Shown: positions 1 through 5,987 of the stretch, piece by piece
Layout: each line of letters opens with the position of its first letter
Numbering within the stretch: position 1 is the stretch's first letter
From: a virus
DNA: 31,224 nt
IMG/VR virus record: IMGVR_UViG_3300018065_000054
Span: 1 to 31,224 of that record
Reading direction: 5' to 3' (one strand)
Made by a program: the position numbers and the translations under genes
The notes under the pieces: generated by a model
Database searches by the model: none
The model's input: the letters and a program-made list of their open reading frames with translations, nothing else
Told to the model about the DNA's origin: nothing

Positions 1-66
1 CGACACCTTCCTTCGAAGGATCACGGCGACCTCGTCAGGCGTGAGAAGCTGGCTGGTTTCGGTCAT
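1..66 (-). CDS. Helix-turn-helix protein, N-terminal fragment (runs off the left edge)
   Basis: Only the first 22 residues are inside the window. They include LLTPDEVAVILRRK, which resembles the first helices of excisionase/MerR-type HTH domains. The ATG at 66-64 overlaps the stop of the upstream HNH gene in an ATGA arrangement, so the two are probably translationally coupled. From position (HNH genes commonly precede terminase) it could be a small terminase subunit with an HTH N-terminus, or a small regulator. The fragment is too short to choose. Confidence 0.55.
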   Translation of the reverse strand, partial: MTETSQLLTPDEVAVILRRKVS

Positions 67-362
67 TTCTTTGATTCGAGCTTAGCGTGACAATCGGCGC
101 ACAGAGCCATCAGGTTGGAACGCGTGAATGCGAGATCCGGACGCTGCTCGATCGGTTTGACGTGATGCACCTGCTCTGATGGAACAGGACGATCGCCGTG
201 GTCTCCGAATGGATCAGCGCATATTGGGTGTTGCTGGCGGAATAACGTGCTGGTTCGTTTCCAGTTGCTCTTTCGCCGGATCGCCCTGGCTTGGGACTCA
301 TAAACCTTGATCGGCTTGCGTCCGTAGCTCTTGGCTTTATGAGTTGTTGGCGCTTTCGGCAT
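63..362 (-). CDS. HNH endonuclease
   Basis: A 99-residue protein with a basic N-terminal half and a C-terminal HNH domain. The catalytic pair H66-H67 lies in the EQVHHVKP motif, followed by N83 and H92 in SNLMALCADCHAK. C48 and C88/C91 look like remnants of the structural zinc site, although the first CxxC is incomplete. In HK97-like phages a small HNH protein next to terminase assists packaging-site cleavage by the large terminase subunit. The reading frame is open further upstream, but the ATG at 362 is preferred because it follows the stop of the beta-helix gene (364) directly and the upstream frame is antisense-like filler. It is nicking or double-strand DNase by family; specificity is unknown. 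Confidence 0.85.
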   Translation of the reverse strand: MPKAPTTHKAKSYGRKPIKVYESQARAIRRKSNWKRTSTLFRQQHPICADPFGDHGDRPVPSEQVHHVKPIEQRPDLAFTRSNLMALCADCHAKLESKK

Positions 363-363
363 A

Positions 364-1527
364 TCACAAGATACGATCCCCTTTTCTGTAAAAACCCATC
401 GTGCTTGGAGCTGCTGAAGATTTAGGTAGATACCAGCCCACGTTCGGTGCATTAACTCCAGAAAACACGGCTCGATCATATTCCAAAGCCCTACTGACTG
501 CGTAAGGGAGCATTTGAGAAGGCGGGTAAAATGCGCCGCCGGCATCATGCATGGTGAGTCCCGAGATAACCAGGCCGGTGTCGTTGTGCAGCAGAGGGCC
601 ACATCCCCAACCGTAAAGGTTCAATCCAGAAATGATGATGTTTGCGCCACTTAACAACATTGCGGCCTGTTTCCTTGCGCCACTATGAGGCCCCTCCAAC
701 TGACAATCCTGAAATCGTGGATCCGTAAGCCAAACATTTCCGGCGGTTGATTGCTTGGATGGATACCATTCCTCATTGACCGGAGGGCCATGCTTGATGC
801 CTACCAGCGCTCCATTATGCTGGAGGATCTTCGTGTCATGGATCCAAAGTCGATCTTGATTTTGCGCCAAATATATCGGCAACGATCCACCCAAAGCTTG
901 AATGACAATGTTGTCGATCGTCTGTTCGAACGGCCGAACGATCATTCCATCCACATTGGTTTGAGGCTCGACGTAAATGGCTATCGCGCCATCGGTTCGC
1001 GTCCCATAATCGATCGAATCTCTCAACACCCTGTCACCATCGCCATGGAAGCGCAGAAGCGTTCCCCATCTTGTCGGGCAGCTCACTTGGAAGCGCCCTG
1101 GCAATCGGGCCGTGTTTCGGAACCAATATTCGGGCTCGACACAAAGAATTTTGATAACAGGCATTGCTGCGCTTCCATGCCATCCAGGACCCGAGGGAGA
1201 TGGGTATTTTGCCCCCCAATAGTTTTCAGCTTTCATCCAGTATGGCTTTTGAAGAGCTTGCCCTTGACTGATGATGTCTTCCCACTCGTTGTCAACGTAG
1301 CCGTCGCCATCCCAGTCTTTCAGAATAAAGGTGAACTTCTCTGCATCGGATTTCGTTTTCGGAAGCTCCCCGAATTTGGTTTCGAGCTCCCCGAATTTGG
1401 TTTCCATCGCCTCGATGCGCCCCGGCAATTGCGCAATGGCCTTGAGTTCATCAGCAAGCTGCAGGAGCTCGCTCGCTTGGATTTGGACGGTGATGACCGC
1501 CATCATTATGGTCAGTATGGTTTTCAT
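364..1527 (-). CDS. Secreted protein with coiled coil, Ca-binding-like loop and predicted beta-helix
   Basis: A 387-residue protein. Residues 1-19 form a signal peptide (Lys, hydrophobic core, IQAS before the likely cleavage). Residues 20-58 are heptad-like and include ETKFGEL twice in tandem. Residues 71-83 (DWDGDGYVDNEWE) resemble an EF-hand or dockerin loop with acids at 71, 73 and 75; the usual acid at loop position 12 is a Trp flanked by Glu. Residues 150-390 show short repeated strand-turn units (NIVIQALGG, LWIHDTKI, NIIISGLNL, GLVISGLTM) typical of right-handed parallel beta-helices of the pectate lyase type. A phage protein exported by the Sec system is unusual. It could be a polysaccharide depolymerase, a surface adhesin or a lysogenic conversion factor. 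I see no clear catalytic motif. The start MKTIL at 1527 is chosen over 1554 because it yields the signal peptide. Confidence 0.75.
   Translation of the reverse strand: MKTILTIMMAVITVQIQASELLQLADELKAIAQLPGRIEAMETKFGELETKFGELPKTKSDAEKFTFILKDWDGDGYVDNEWEDIISQGQALQKPYWMKAENYWGAKYPSPSGPGWHGSAAMPVIKILCVEPEYWFRNTARLPGRFQVSCPTRWGTLLRFHGDGDRVLRDSIDYGTRTDGAIAIYVEPQTNVDGMIVRPFEQTIDNIVIQALGGSLPIYLAQNQDRLWIHDTKILQHNGALVGIKHGPPVNEEWYPSKQSTAGNVWLTDPRFQDCQLEGPHSGARKQAAMLLSGANIIISGLNLYGWGCGPLLHNDTGLVISGLTMHDAGGAFYPPSQMLPYAVSRALEYDRAVFSGVNAPNVGWYLPKSSAAPSTMGFYRKGDRIL
1364..1404. repeat. Two 20-bp direct repeats inside the beta-helix gene
   Basis: The 20 bases AGCTCCCCGAATTTGGTTTC occur at 1364-1383 and again at 1385-1404, a 21-bp period. 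They encode the duplicated heptad ETKFGEL, so gain or loss of a copy keeps the frame and lengthens or shortens the coiled-coil stalk by one heptad. Confidence 0.9.
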
Positions 1528-1531
1528 GGTG

Positions 1532-1801
1532 TTAAAATGGCACTTTGCCGTCATTTTCTTGTGGTTCGGATTGTGGTGTCTGTGATGCGTCCCAAATCTT
1601 CAAATTGCCAACGATTGGCCCTTTTTCGCCCCGTTTTCGCGCTTCTTTTCCGAGATCCTGGCAAACAAAATGTGTGTTGCCGTATTGGTCGGGGCCGTTC
1701 TTGTTTTCAAAGCAAACGAAGTCGCCGTATGTTCCGCGGTCGCCCTTGAAAAAGTATGCTTTCAAAAGCCTCGTGAGGTTGATTTTGAATGTGATTCTCA
1801 T
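1532..1801 (-). CDS. Conserved-looking hypothetical small protein
   Basis: An 89-residue protein that I do not recognise. The first 60 residues look folded, with alternating beta-type segments (MRITFKINLTRLLKAYFF, YGDFVCFENKNG, NTHFVCQDLG) and two cysteines that might pair or bind metal. The last 20 residues are polar and probably disordered. The start overlaps the stop of the DnaA-like gene (ATGA), and its stop lies 4 bases before the beta-helix gene, so it belongs to the replication operon. Size and position would fit a small DNA- or replisome-binding protein, but no motif proves this. Confidence 0.7.
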   Translation of the reverse strand: MRITFKINLTRLLKAYFFKGDRGTYGDFVCFENKNGPDQYGNTHFVCQDLGKEARKRGEKGPIVGNLKIWDASQTPQSEPQENDGKVPF

Positions 1802-2112
1802 GCTATCCTTTCGAATTCGAGCGCAACGCGCTTGTCAATTTGGGACTCGATGTCCTTCACTCGCTGGCGAAATTGTGTGTCAATCTCCATTAAATCCCTG
1901 GCCCGTGTGTAGGCGTAAATCGCGGCCTGCTTGGAGACGCCCAAACGATAGGCCGCATAGGCTGGCCCGCGCCTGATATAGCGCTGAATCAAATACAGTG
2001 TCAGAATTCGCGCCTCAGAAATTGGCGCCACTTTGCGTTGTCCAAGGATTTCTACTCCCTGGATTCGGTATGAATCCGCAACGCAATTTATGATTGGTTC
2101 GACGATGATCAT
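1798..2112 (-). CDS. Stand-alone DnaA domain IV-like DNA-binding protein
   Basis: 104 residues. Residues 10-90 follow the pattern of the C-terminal DNA-binding domain of DnaA: VADSYRIQGVEILGQRK (compare VAEYYGIKVSDLLSKRR), then ARILTLYLIQRYI for the conserved R..AMYLAREL helix. LGVSKQAAIYAYTRA lies where the GGRDHTTVLHACR signature helix-turn-helix is found. The AAA+ domains I-III of DnaA are absent, as expected for a phage protein of this size. The gene overlaps the DnaC-like loader by four bases. A plausible role is origin recognition that recruits the loader; alternatively it mimics host DnaA at its boxes or regulates transcription. The signature residues H and TT of true DnaA are replaced by Q and AA, so box specificity may differ. 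Confidence 0.75.
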   Translation of the reverse strand: MIIVEPIINCVADSYRIQGVEILGQRKVAPISEARILTLYLIQRYIRRGPAYAAYRLGVSKQAAIYAYTRARDLMEIDTQFRQRVKDIESQIDKRVALEFERIA

Positions 2113-2738
2113 GCTGACTGCCTCATGTGGTAGTCCTTTGTTTTTACAATCACGAACCGGTTCCCATCTCGAATAATTCGGCTTGAGATTCGGACATCGT
2201 TTTCAGCGATGGCTTGCATAGTGGCGTTGGCGGTCATTATGGTCCATTGATCCATCCGGCACCCAAGAAGTGTTGACAGCTTTTCACTGCTGAATTCCGT
2301 TTGCCTGTCGGCCCATACATCATCCAGATAAAGGAACGGCCAACGTTTCATGTCGTTGTATTGATCGTAAGCATTCCCGTCCCTGAGCTTGTCAACGAAG
2401 TCAGGCCAGTAGACCTTGCTCGGATAGTAATCAAGACCCGTGTGGTTGAAATTTGGGCGGTTCTGAACCCATCCCCAAATCCGGTCACAAATCATCGTTT
2501 TGCCTGCTCCACTGGTCCCCATAAAAGTTATCCAGTGGGGAGCCATTCCTGCTTTGATGGCGTTTGCCCAGTTGGCAGTGGTTCGGACCATTTCCTCGAT
2601 GCTGTAATCACCGAATGTTTCAACTCCAAGCCATTCAGCCCAGGTTTGAAGTGTCCCTTGTTTTTGGTGCATCGGGACAGCCTGATTGCCTTCAATCTGC
2701 GTCATGGCGCCCTTCAATGCTTGTTGAACTGTTTTCAT
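2109..2738 (-). CDS. DnaC-like AAA+ helicase loader
   Basis: 209 residues. Walker A is GTSGAGKT at 74-81 and Walker B is FLYLDD at 135-140. A sensor-1-like TAN lies at 169-171, and arginines at 183, 187 and 190 include the likely arginine finger (RISSRIIR). Length and order match the ATPase core of DnaC/IstB-type loaders, which deliver the replicative helicase to an origin. The N-terminal 60 residues would contact helicase or initiator. It sits in a tight operon between the DUF1376-like initiator (4-base overlap) and the DnaA domain IV protein, a complete phage origin-opening and helicase-loading set. No helicase gene is seen, so the host DnaB is probably used. Confidence 0.85.
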   Translation of the reverse strand: MKTVQQALKGAMTQIEGNQAVPMHQKQGTLQTWAEWLGVETFGDYSIEEMVRTTANWANAIKAGMAPHWITFMGTSGAGKTMICDRIWGWVQNRPNFNHTGLDYYPSKVYWPDFVDKLRDGNAYDQYNDMKRWPFLYLDDVWADRQTEFSSEKLSTLLGCRMDQWTIMTANATMQAIAENDVRISSRIIRDGNRFVIVKTKDYHMRQSA

Positions 2739-3607
2739 GGCCTTCCTGCCTGTTGTTGAGCGAATGCCTCGTAATCATCGGCGAGCCCTTCGTTGGCGGT
2801 GCCGGCGTTTCGATTCACAGCGTTGGGGTTCTTCTTTCCAGAGGGATGACTGCCATTGGCCTTCGCCTCCCTGGTTTTGGGTTTGCCTTCAGCCTCCCAC
2901 CATCGAATTTTTTTGATTGCGAAATGACGCCATTTCCGAATCTGCGTCCCCTTGATGATCCAGCCTGCGGATTCCATTGAATCGAACCAGTCTTCGGCGA
3001 TCCACTTGGGGCATCCATGCAGCTCGAAATACTCGACAACCTCATCAAGACCGTTCGGAAGGTCGATTTCGCAAGGGGTGTACGAACCCGTCAGCGGCTT
3101 CTTTTGGGTCTTGATGGTCTTGGCTTCTGGCTTCTGGCTTCTGGCTTCTGGTAATGCTTGACCATCCGTTGGTTTTTGCTTCACGCTTTGCTGAAGCAAA
3201 CTTGAAGCATTTGCTTCAGCACTTGCTTGACCATTTGGTTTACCTCTTGCTCTAGCGCTTGCTTGACCACCTGCTCGACCGGCGGCACGGCGCTTTTCAG
3301 ACACTTGCCCAAACTCTTGCCAGTCTTTTACCATTCGGTTGCTTCGAATCGTCCATGTGTCGTCATCGTTTTCAATCACCTCACCGACGCCACCATCCAA
3401 CAACTCTGTCACGAAGCTCGGGAATTCTACCGACGGAATTCCAAGGAGGCGTGACCATACGGGTTGGGTGTATGTGGCTTCACCGGGTGTTTGTGATTTT
3501 GAGAGACGACAGATAACGCGCATCCAAAGACCTTGCCCTTGAAGGGAGAGAGTGGCGGTATCTTCGAGCCAATCTGCGGTGTAGAATTTTAGATATGTGA
3601 ATCCCAT
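2735..3607 (-). CDS. DUF1376-like replication initiation protein
   Basis: 290 residues. The N-terminal 95 residues (MGFTYLKFYTADWLEDTATLSLQ onward) match the winged-helix pattern of DUF1376/YdaU-type phage replication proteins, which open with a phrase such as W...Y..D....T..LS....G.Y. A middle low-complexity linker of about 85 residues is rich in Ala, Gln, Lys and Arg and contains repeats. The C-terminal part (170-250) has helices and many tryptophans (WIAEDWFDSMESAGW, WRHFAIKKIRWW), like DnaD/DnaT-type domains that bind DNA and the loader. The start at 3607 is preferred over 3625 because MGFTYLKFY begins the domain and the ATG follows the preceding stop directly. The gene probably recognises or remodels the origin and recruits the DnaC-like loader encoded next. 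Confidence 0.75.
   Translation of the reverse strand: MGFTYLKFYTADWLEDTATLSLQGQGLWMRVICRLSKSQTPGEATYTQPVWSRLLGIPSVEFPSFVTELLDGGVGEVIENDDDTWTIRSNRMVKDWQEFGQVSEKRRAAGRAGGQASARARGKPNGQASAEANASSLLQQSVKQKPTDGQALPEARSQKPEAKTIKTQKKPLTGSYTPCEIDLPNGLDEVVEYFELHGCPKWIAEDWFDSMESAGWIIKGTQIRKWRHFAIKKIRWWEAEGKPKTREAKANGSHPSGKKNPNAVNRNAGTANEGLADDYEAFAQQQAGRP
3121..3151. repeat. 7-bp tandem repeat within the replication initiator gene
   Basis: TGGCTTC is repeated four times without mismatch (3121-3148), followed by TGG. On the coding strand it reads GAAGCCA and specifies the linker EARSQKPEAK. Because 7 is not a multiple of 3, slippage by one copy would shift the frame in the linker and remove the C-terminal domain. 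Degenerate GAAGCA and TTGCTTGACCA copies continue to about 3280. Confidence 0.95.
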
Positions 3608-3608
3608 A

Positions 3609-3860
3609 TCAATCCTCATCCACAAAAGATTGAACCTGTTTTTCGAGGTCTGAGACGCGATCGCTCAAACTGTCCGACAGGACGGCCAGGAGCTCCGCGC
3701 ATTTGACCTTGCGCAGGTCTCTCGAGCAGTGCTCGTTGATGGTTTGATAGATGACGCCAGAAACGGCTTTGACCAGCTCGAAAGAGGCCGAAAGCTCTTG
3801 GCGTTGCATGAAGTGTCTCAACTCGCTTGGGAGCCGAGACGGATCTGATATGTGCGGCAT
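3609..3860 (-). CDS. Small helical hypothetical protein, first gene after the structured RNA
   Basis: 83 residues, mostly helical. Residues 11-45 form one amphipathic stretch, and 55-80 (AELLAVLSDSLSDRVSDLEKQVQSF) form a likely coiled coil, so it may be a dimer. Two cysteines at 45 and 54. I do not recognise the family. The open frame continues upstream to 4112, but that part overlaps the structured non-coding block and has no coding character, so the ATG at 3860 (MPHISD) is chosen. Its stop touches the initiator gene start, making it the first gene of the replication operon. Confidence 0.6.
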   Translation of the reverse strand: MPHISDPSRLPSELRHFMQRQELSASFELVKAVSGVIYQTINEHCSRDLRKVKCAELLAVLSDSLSDRVSDLEKQVQSFVDED

Positions 3861-4108
3861 TGGTAGTGCCTTTCTTGGCCCGATTGTCCAGGCAAAAAGA
3901 CGACCGCTACCGGAAGGGACAATCCTGTCCTCTCGCAGCACCACCTGGTGAGAGTAATCCGATAGCGGTCGTGTTTTGTCGTTTTTGTAGCCATACGGTT
4001 GGTAGCCGTTTAGACAATTGGCAACTCGGCGATTGTCCACCGAGCTGACGGCAAACAAACACAGGGAGCCTCCAAAGTCAACGACCGAATTTGTATGGCA
4101 GGGTAAAA
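3861..4108 (-). ncRNA. Structured leader or small RNA candidate between rusA-like and replication genes
   Basis: 248 bases without a convincing gene but with dense pairing potential on the minus strand. In RNA order (4108 to 3861): an H-type pseudoknot at 4046-4012, a weak 4-bp hairpin at 4009-3995, an A-rich linker, then a 14-bp stem (arms 3972-3959 and 3913-3900). That stem closes two inner hairpins and is followed by CUUUUUG. The long stem is perfect only on the minus strand, where one position is a G-U pair; the plus strand has a C-A mismatch there. A 10-base direct repeat CGATTGTCCA occurs at 3881-3890 and 4030-4039. It could be an attenuator or riboswitch-like leader of the replication operon, a trans-acting RNA, or an origin with secondary structure. 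No known RNA family is recognised. Confidence 0.55.
3894..3972 (-). terminator. Terminator-like three-way stem with U-run
   Basis: The 5' arm ACGACCGCUAUCGG (3972-3959) pairs over 14 bases with CCGGUAGCGGUCGU (3913-3900), with one G-U pair. Directly after it comes CUUUUUG (3899-3893). Inside are a CUCU/CACC-GGUG/AGAG hairpin with a 5-base bulge (3954-3930) and a GGACA-GGAU-UGUCC hairpin (3930-3917); these share base 3930, so one loses a pair. The 45-base insertion is large for a simple terminator and suggests conditional control. Confidence 0.5.
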
Positions 4109-4531
4109 TCATGTGGCTTCAGTGATGGTGATCTTTACGCCGGGCTCTCGTTTTGTGGCCCAATATTTCGCGCTGTTGAGAACGGTGACCTGAGAGTCAT
4201 CTCCCCACACCTGAGCCTTGGAAAGCGCGTCCATGACCGCTTTGGCGAGGTTGTCGATGTCGGGTGTCTGGATGTGGCGTAAGGGTGAAGAATCCTTCAA
4301 AACAGCGGCGTGTCGTCCCGTTCGAAAATGGCTTTTGGGCCGCGGCATGAAAAACATCAGATTGAGAATGATCGGTCCTTGGATGGTTTTGATCTTGTGT
4401 TGCCTGGCGGCGATCGCGATGCGCGTGCGCCAAGCCTTGATCCCCTTGGCTGGGGTATAGACCCCGCCACGAACCGACCGTCGGGGCCTTGGTTGCGCAA
4501 CTGGATTTCCTTGGACCTGGAATGTAATCAT
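4109..4531 (-). CDS. rusA: RusA-family Holliday junction resolvase
   Basis: 140 residues, the normal length. The catalytic block PDIDNLAKAVMDAL is diagnostic. D91, D93, K97 and D112 (in WGDDSQV) reproduce the spacing of E. coli RusA D70, D72, K76 and D91. The N-terminal GNPVAQPRPR matches the family's dimer and DNA-contact strand. It cleaves four-way junctions symmetrically as a homodimer, resolving recombination or replication intermediates before packaging. It lies 7 bases downstream of a tiny membrane protein gene and is the last gene before the structured interval. Confidence 0.92.
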   Translation of the reverse strand: MITFQVQGNPVAQPRPRRSVRGGVYTPAKGIKAWRTRIAIAARQHKIKTIQGPIILNLMFFMPRPKSHFRTGRHAAVLKDSSPLRHIQTPDIDNLAKAVMDALSKAQVWGDDSQVTVLNSAKYWATKREPGVKITITEAT

Positions 4532-4538
4532 GGCTCTC

Positions 4539-4634
4539 CTATCCCCTCGTGAAGATCACCCAATACATCCACCAAGCTCCGAGCACGAAGCCAAGGATCA
4601 AACCGGCGATGAGAATGAAGTATGGATGTGTCAT
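4539..4634 (-). CDS. 31-residue single-span membrane protein
   Basis: A short frame with start ATG at 4634 and stop at 4539. It encodes MTHPYF, then a long hydrophobic stretch (about residues 5-27, with GLILGFVLGAWWMYWVIF) and a positive C-terminus TRG. Composition and the 7-base gap to rusA support a real gene, perhaps a small phage membrane peptide. No family is recognised and no function is implied. Confidence 0.6.
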   Translation of the reverse strand: MTHPYFILIAGLILGFVLGAWWMYWVIFTRG

Positions 4635-4678
4635 TTTACAATTGGTGAGGTGGTCTTGGACTCCACGCGGGCCACGCT

Positions 4679-4789
4679 TCAAAGTCTTCCGCCTGTTCCC
4701 TTGCAGTGATTCTTCGGGGCGGATGCGTCCATCCTTGCAAGCCCTAGCTGTCGTCTCAGCGCGTCATATGTTGGCCATGACTTTCCCAT
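4679..4789 (-). CDS. Possible 36-residue basic protein
   Basis: ATG at 4789 to TGA at 4679 encodes a basic peptide starting MGKSWPTYDALRRQLGLARM. It fills most of the otherwise empty gap 4635-4861, but a frame of this length could occur by chance. No family recognised. The rest of the gap shows nothing further. Confidence 0.35.
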   Translation of the reverse strand: MGKSWPTYDALRRQLGLARMDASAPKNHCKGTGGRL

Positions 4790-4861
4790 GTTTACTTCAC
4801 GGTTCGCGCAGGAAGGGCCTGCTCTGAATGACTCCGCTACTCATGGCCGTGTAAATGCCTT

Positions 4862-5647
4862 TTACCTGTAGACCGGCAAACCGGTTTCCTTGGCGATCTT
4901 TTCGATGATGTCCTTGGTCGCCTGCAAGACGACCTTTTCAGGATTTTTGACCTTCAGAACGAAGACCGGTTGAGCGTCGCGAACCTTGGCTTGAACCAAG
5001 ACAGTTGCCTCGTATTTCTCGTCCTCAGTCCAAATGGGTACCCTGATTGCGAGCTTGGCGGGTATTTCCGCGCCATCTGATCCGGTGACTTTCTGCTTGT
5101 AGGTGACCCGGCCAGTTTTATCGAACGACCGGCTGAAAGATTGGCATTCGCTACCTTCGCTCGCGGAGAGATCTTGGATCAACTCGATGAGGCTAGCGCC
5201 GTCTGGCTCGGTAATATCGTCGCCATGCTCTTGCAGGAATTCGATGAAACCGTCCTGGTTCAATTTCAAAGAATCACCCGCCCAAACATTCCATTCCGGT
5301 TGAAACGCAAGCTGACAAAAGAGCTTCCAGTCTCCCCACTGAGGGTTATCTGAAGTCGTCGCATTGAGATTTGTTTCTATCTTCAAGATCCCGGTCCTTT
5401 CAGGGCTGGCCTTAATGATAGACGAATCGCTTTTAAGCTTGTTCGTGCGCTCAATGAAGCTTGGAAGATGGTTGAACAACTCGTGGCCCCTGTTACGAGT
5501 TGGGCACTCCATCAAACACTCAAGGTCTTCTTTCGTTCCGTCCGGCGCAAGGTAATGAGGGACGCCTTGTATCTCGATGACCTCGCCTTTAGCGAGCAGC
5601 TTTCCAGCCTCTAAGGCGGCGGTGAATTCGATCTGGTTATTTTCCAT
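4862..5647 (-). CDS. DUF2303 (YfdQ-like) phage protein
   Basis: 261 residues. The motif VPHYLAPDGTKEDLECLMECPTR near the N-terminus, the SFIERTNKLKSDSS segment and the central WGDWKLFCQLAFQPEWNVW region follow DUF2303, a family of early-region phage proteins of unknown role seen also in E. coli prophages (YfdQ). The C-terminal half is rich in beta strands (VPIWTEDEKYEATVLVQAKV). The start MENNQ at 5647 is preferred to an upstream ATG at 5689, which would extend the overlap with the preceding gene. The 11-base overlap with that gene suggests they work or are made together. Confidence 0.75.
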   Translation of the reverse strand: MENNQIEFTAALEAGKLLAKGEVIEIQGVPHYLAPDGTKEDLECLMECPTRNRGHELFNHLPSFIERTNKLKSDSSIIKASPERTGILKIETNLNATTSDNPQWGDWKLFCQLAFQPEWNVWAGDSLKLNQDGFIEFLQEHGDDITEPDGASLIELIQDLSASEGSECQSFSRSFDKTGRVTYKQKVTGSDGAEIPAKLAIRVPIWTEDEKYEATVLVQAKVRDAQPVFVLKVKNPEKVVLQATKDIIEKIAKETGLPVYR

Positions 5648-5984
5648 TTGCTTCTTTCCTTTCTTCCTTTTCGTCATCCTTGATGACATCGAGTTTCATT
5701 TCCATTTGGTTGGGATCAGTGCGGCTTAAAGTGCCGCTCGGCGTCGCGTAAAAAACCGATGCCTTTTTGTCGGGCTTCGGCGTGGTGAGGTTGATTTCGT
5801 CCTCAAGAGTCACGGTGTCAGATTCGACGCCGGGCTTGAGGGGTTTCAGCTTCAGTGTGATGGTGATTTTTCCCGCCTTGTTGACGTCATGAACCGAATT
5901 GACAAGCTCGGAAAACTTTTCCTCCAGTTCCTCAATGAATGCGCCTTTGCGCTGTTGTTTTAATGTTTCAAGTAATGCGCTCAT
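5637..5984 (-). CDS. Conserved-looking early protein beside DUF2303
   Basis: 115 residues. Residues 1-30 form a charged helix (MSALLETLKQQRKGAF onward). Residues 38-90 are strand-rich (KITITLKLKPL, VTLEDEINLT), and the tail is very acidic and basic (DDEKEERKEANGK). Proteins of this layout commonly sit directly upstream of DUF2303, and the two frames overlap here. The function is unknown; a partner of the DUF2303 protein is plausible from the gene order only. Confidence 0.65.
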   Translation of the reverse strand: MSALLETLKQQRKGAFIEELEEKFSELVNSVHDVNKAGKITITLKLKPLKPGVESDTVTLEDEINLTTPKPDKKASVFYATPSGTLSRTDPNQMEMKLDVIKDDEKEERKEANGK

Positions 5985-5987
5985 GAT

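Noticed and set aside
751-1749. 332-codon open frame on the plus strand
   Set aside because: It is antisense to the beta-helix gene and its neighbour, has no domain pattern and reads as the shadow of their codon bias.
3100-3290. Repeat-rich stretch considered as a CRISPR array
   Set aside because: The units are 7-bp and degenerate short repeats with no regular spacers, and they lie inside a coding linker.
3861-4112. N-terminal extension of the 83-residue protein
   Set aside because: The extension covers the structured block and lacks coding character; the internal ATG at 3860 gives a compact helical protein.
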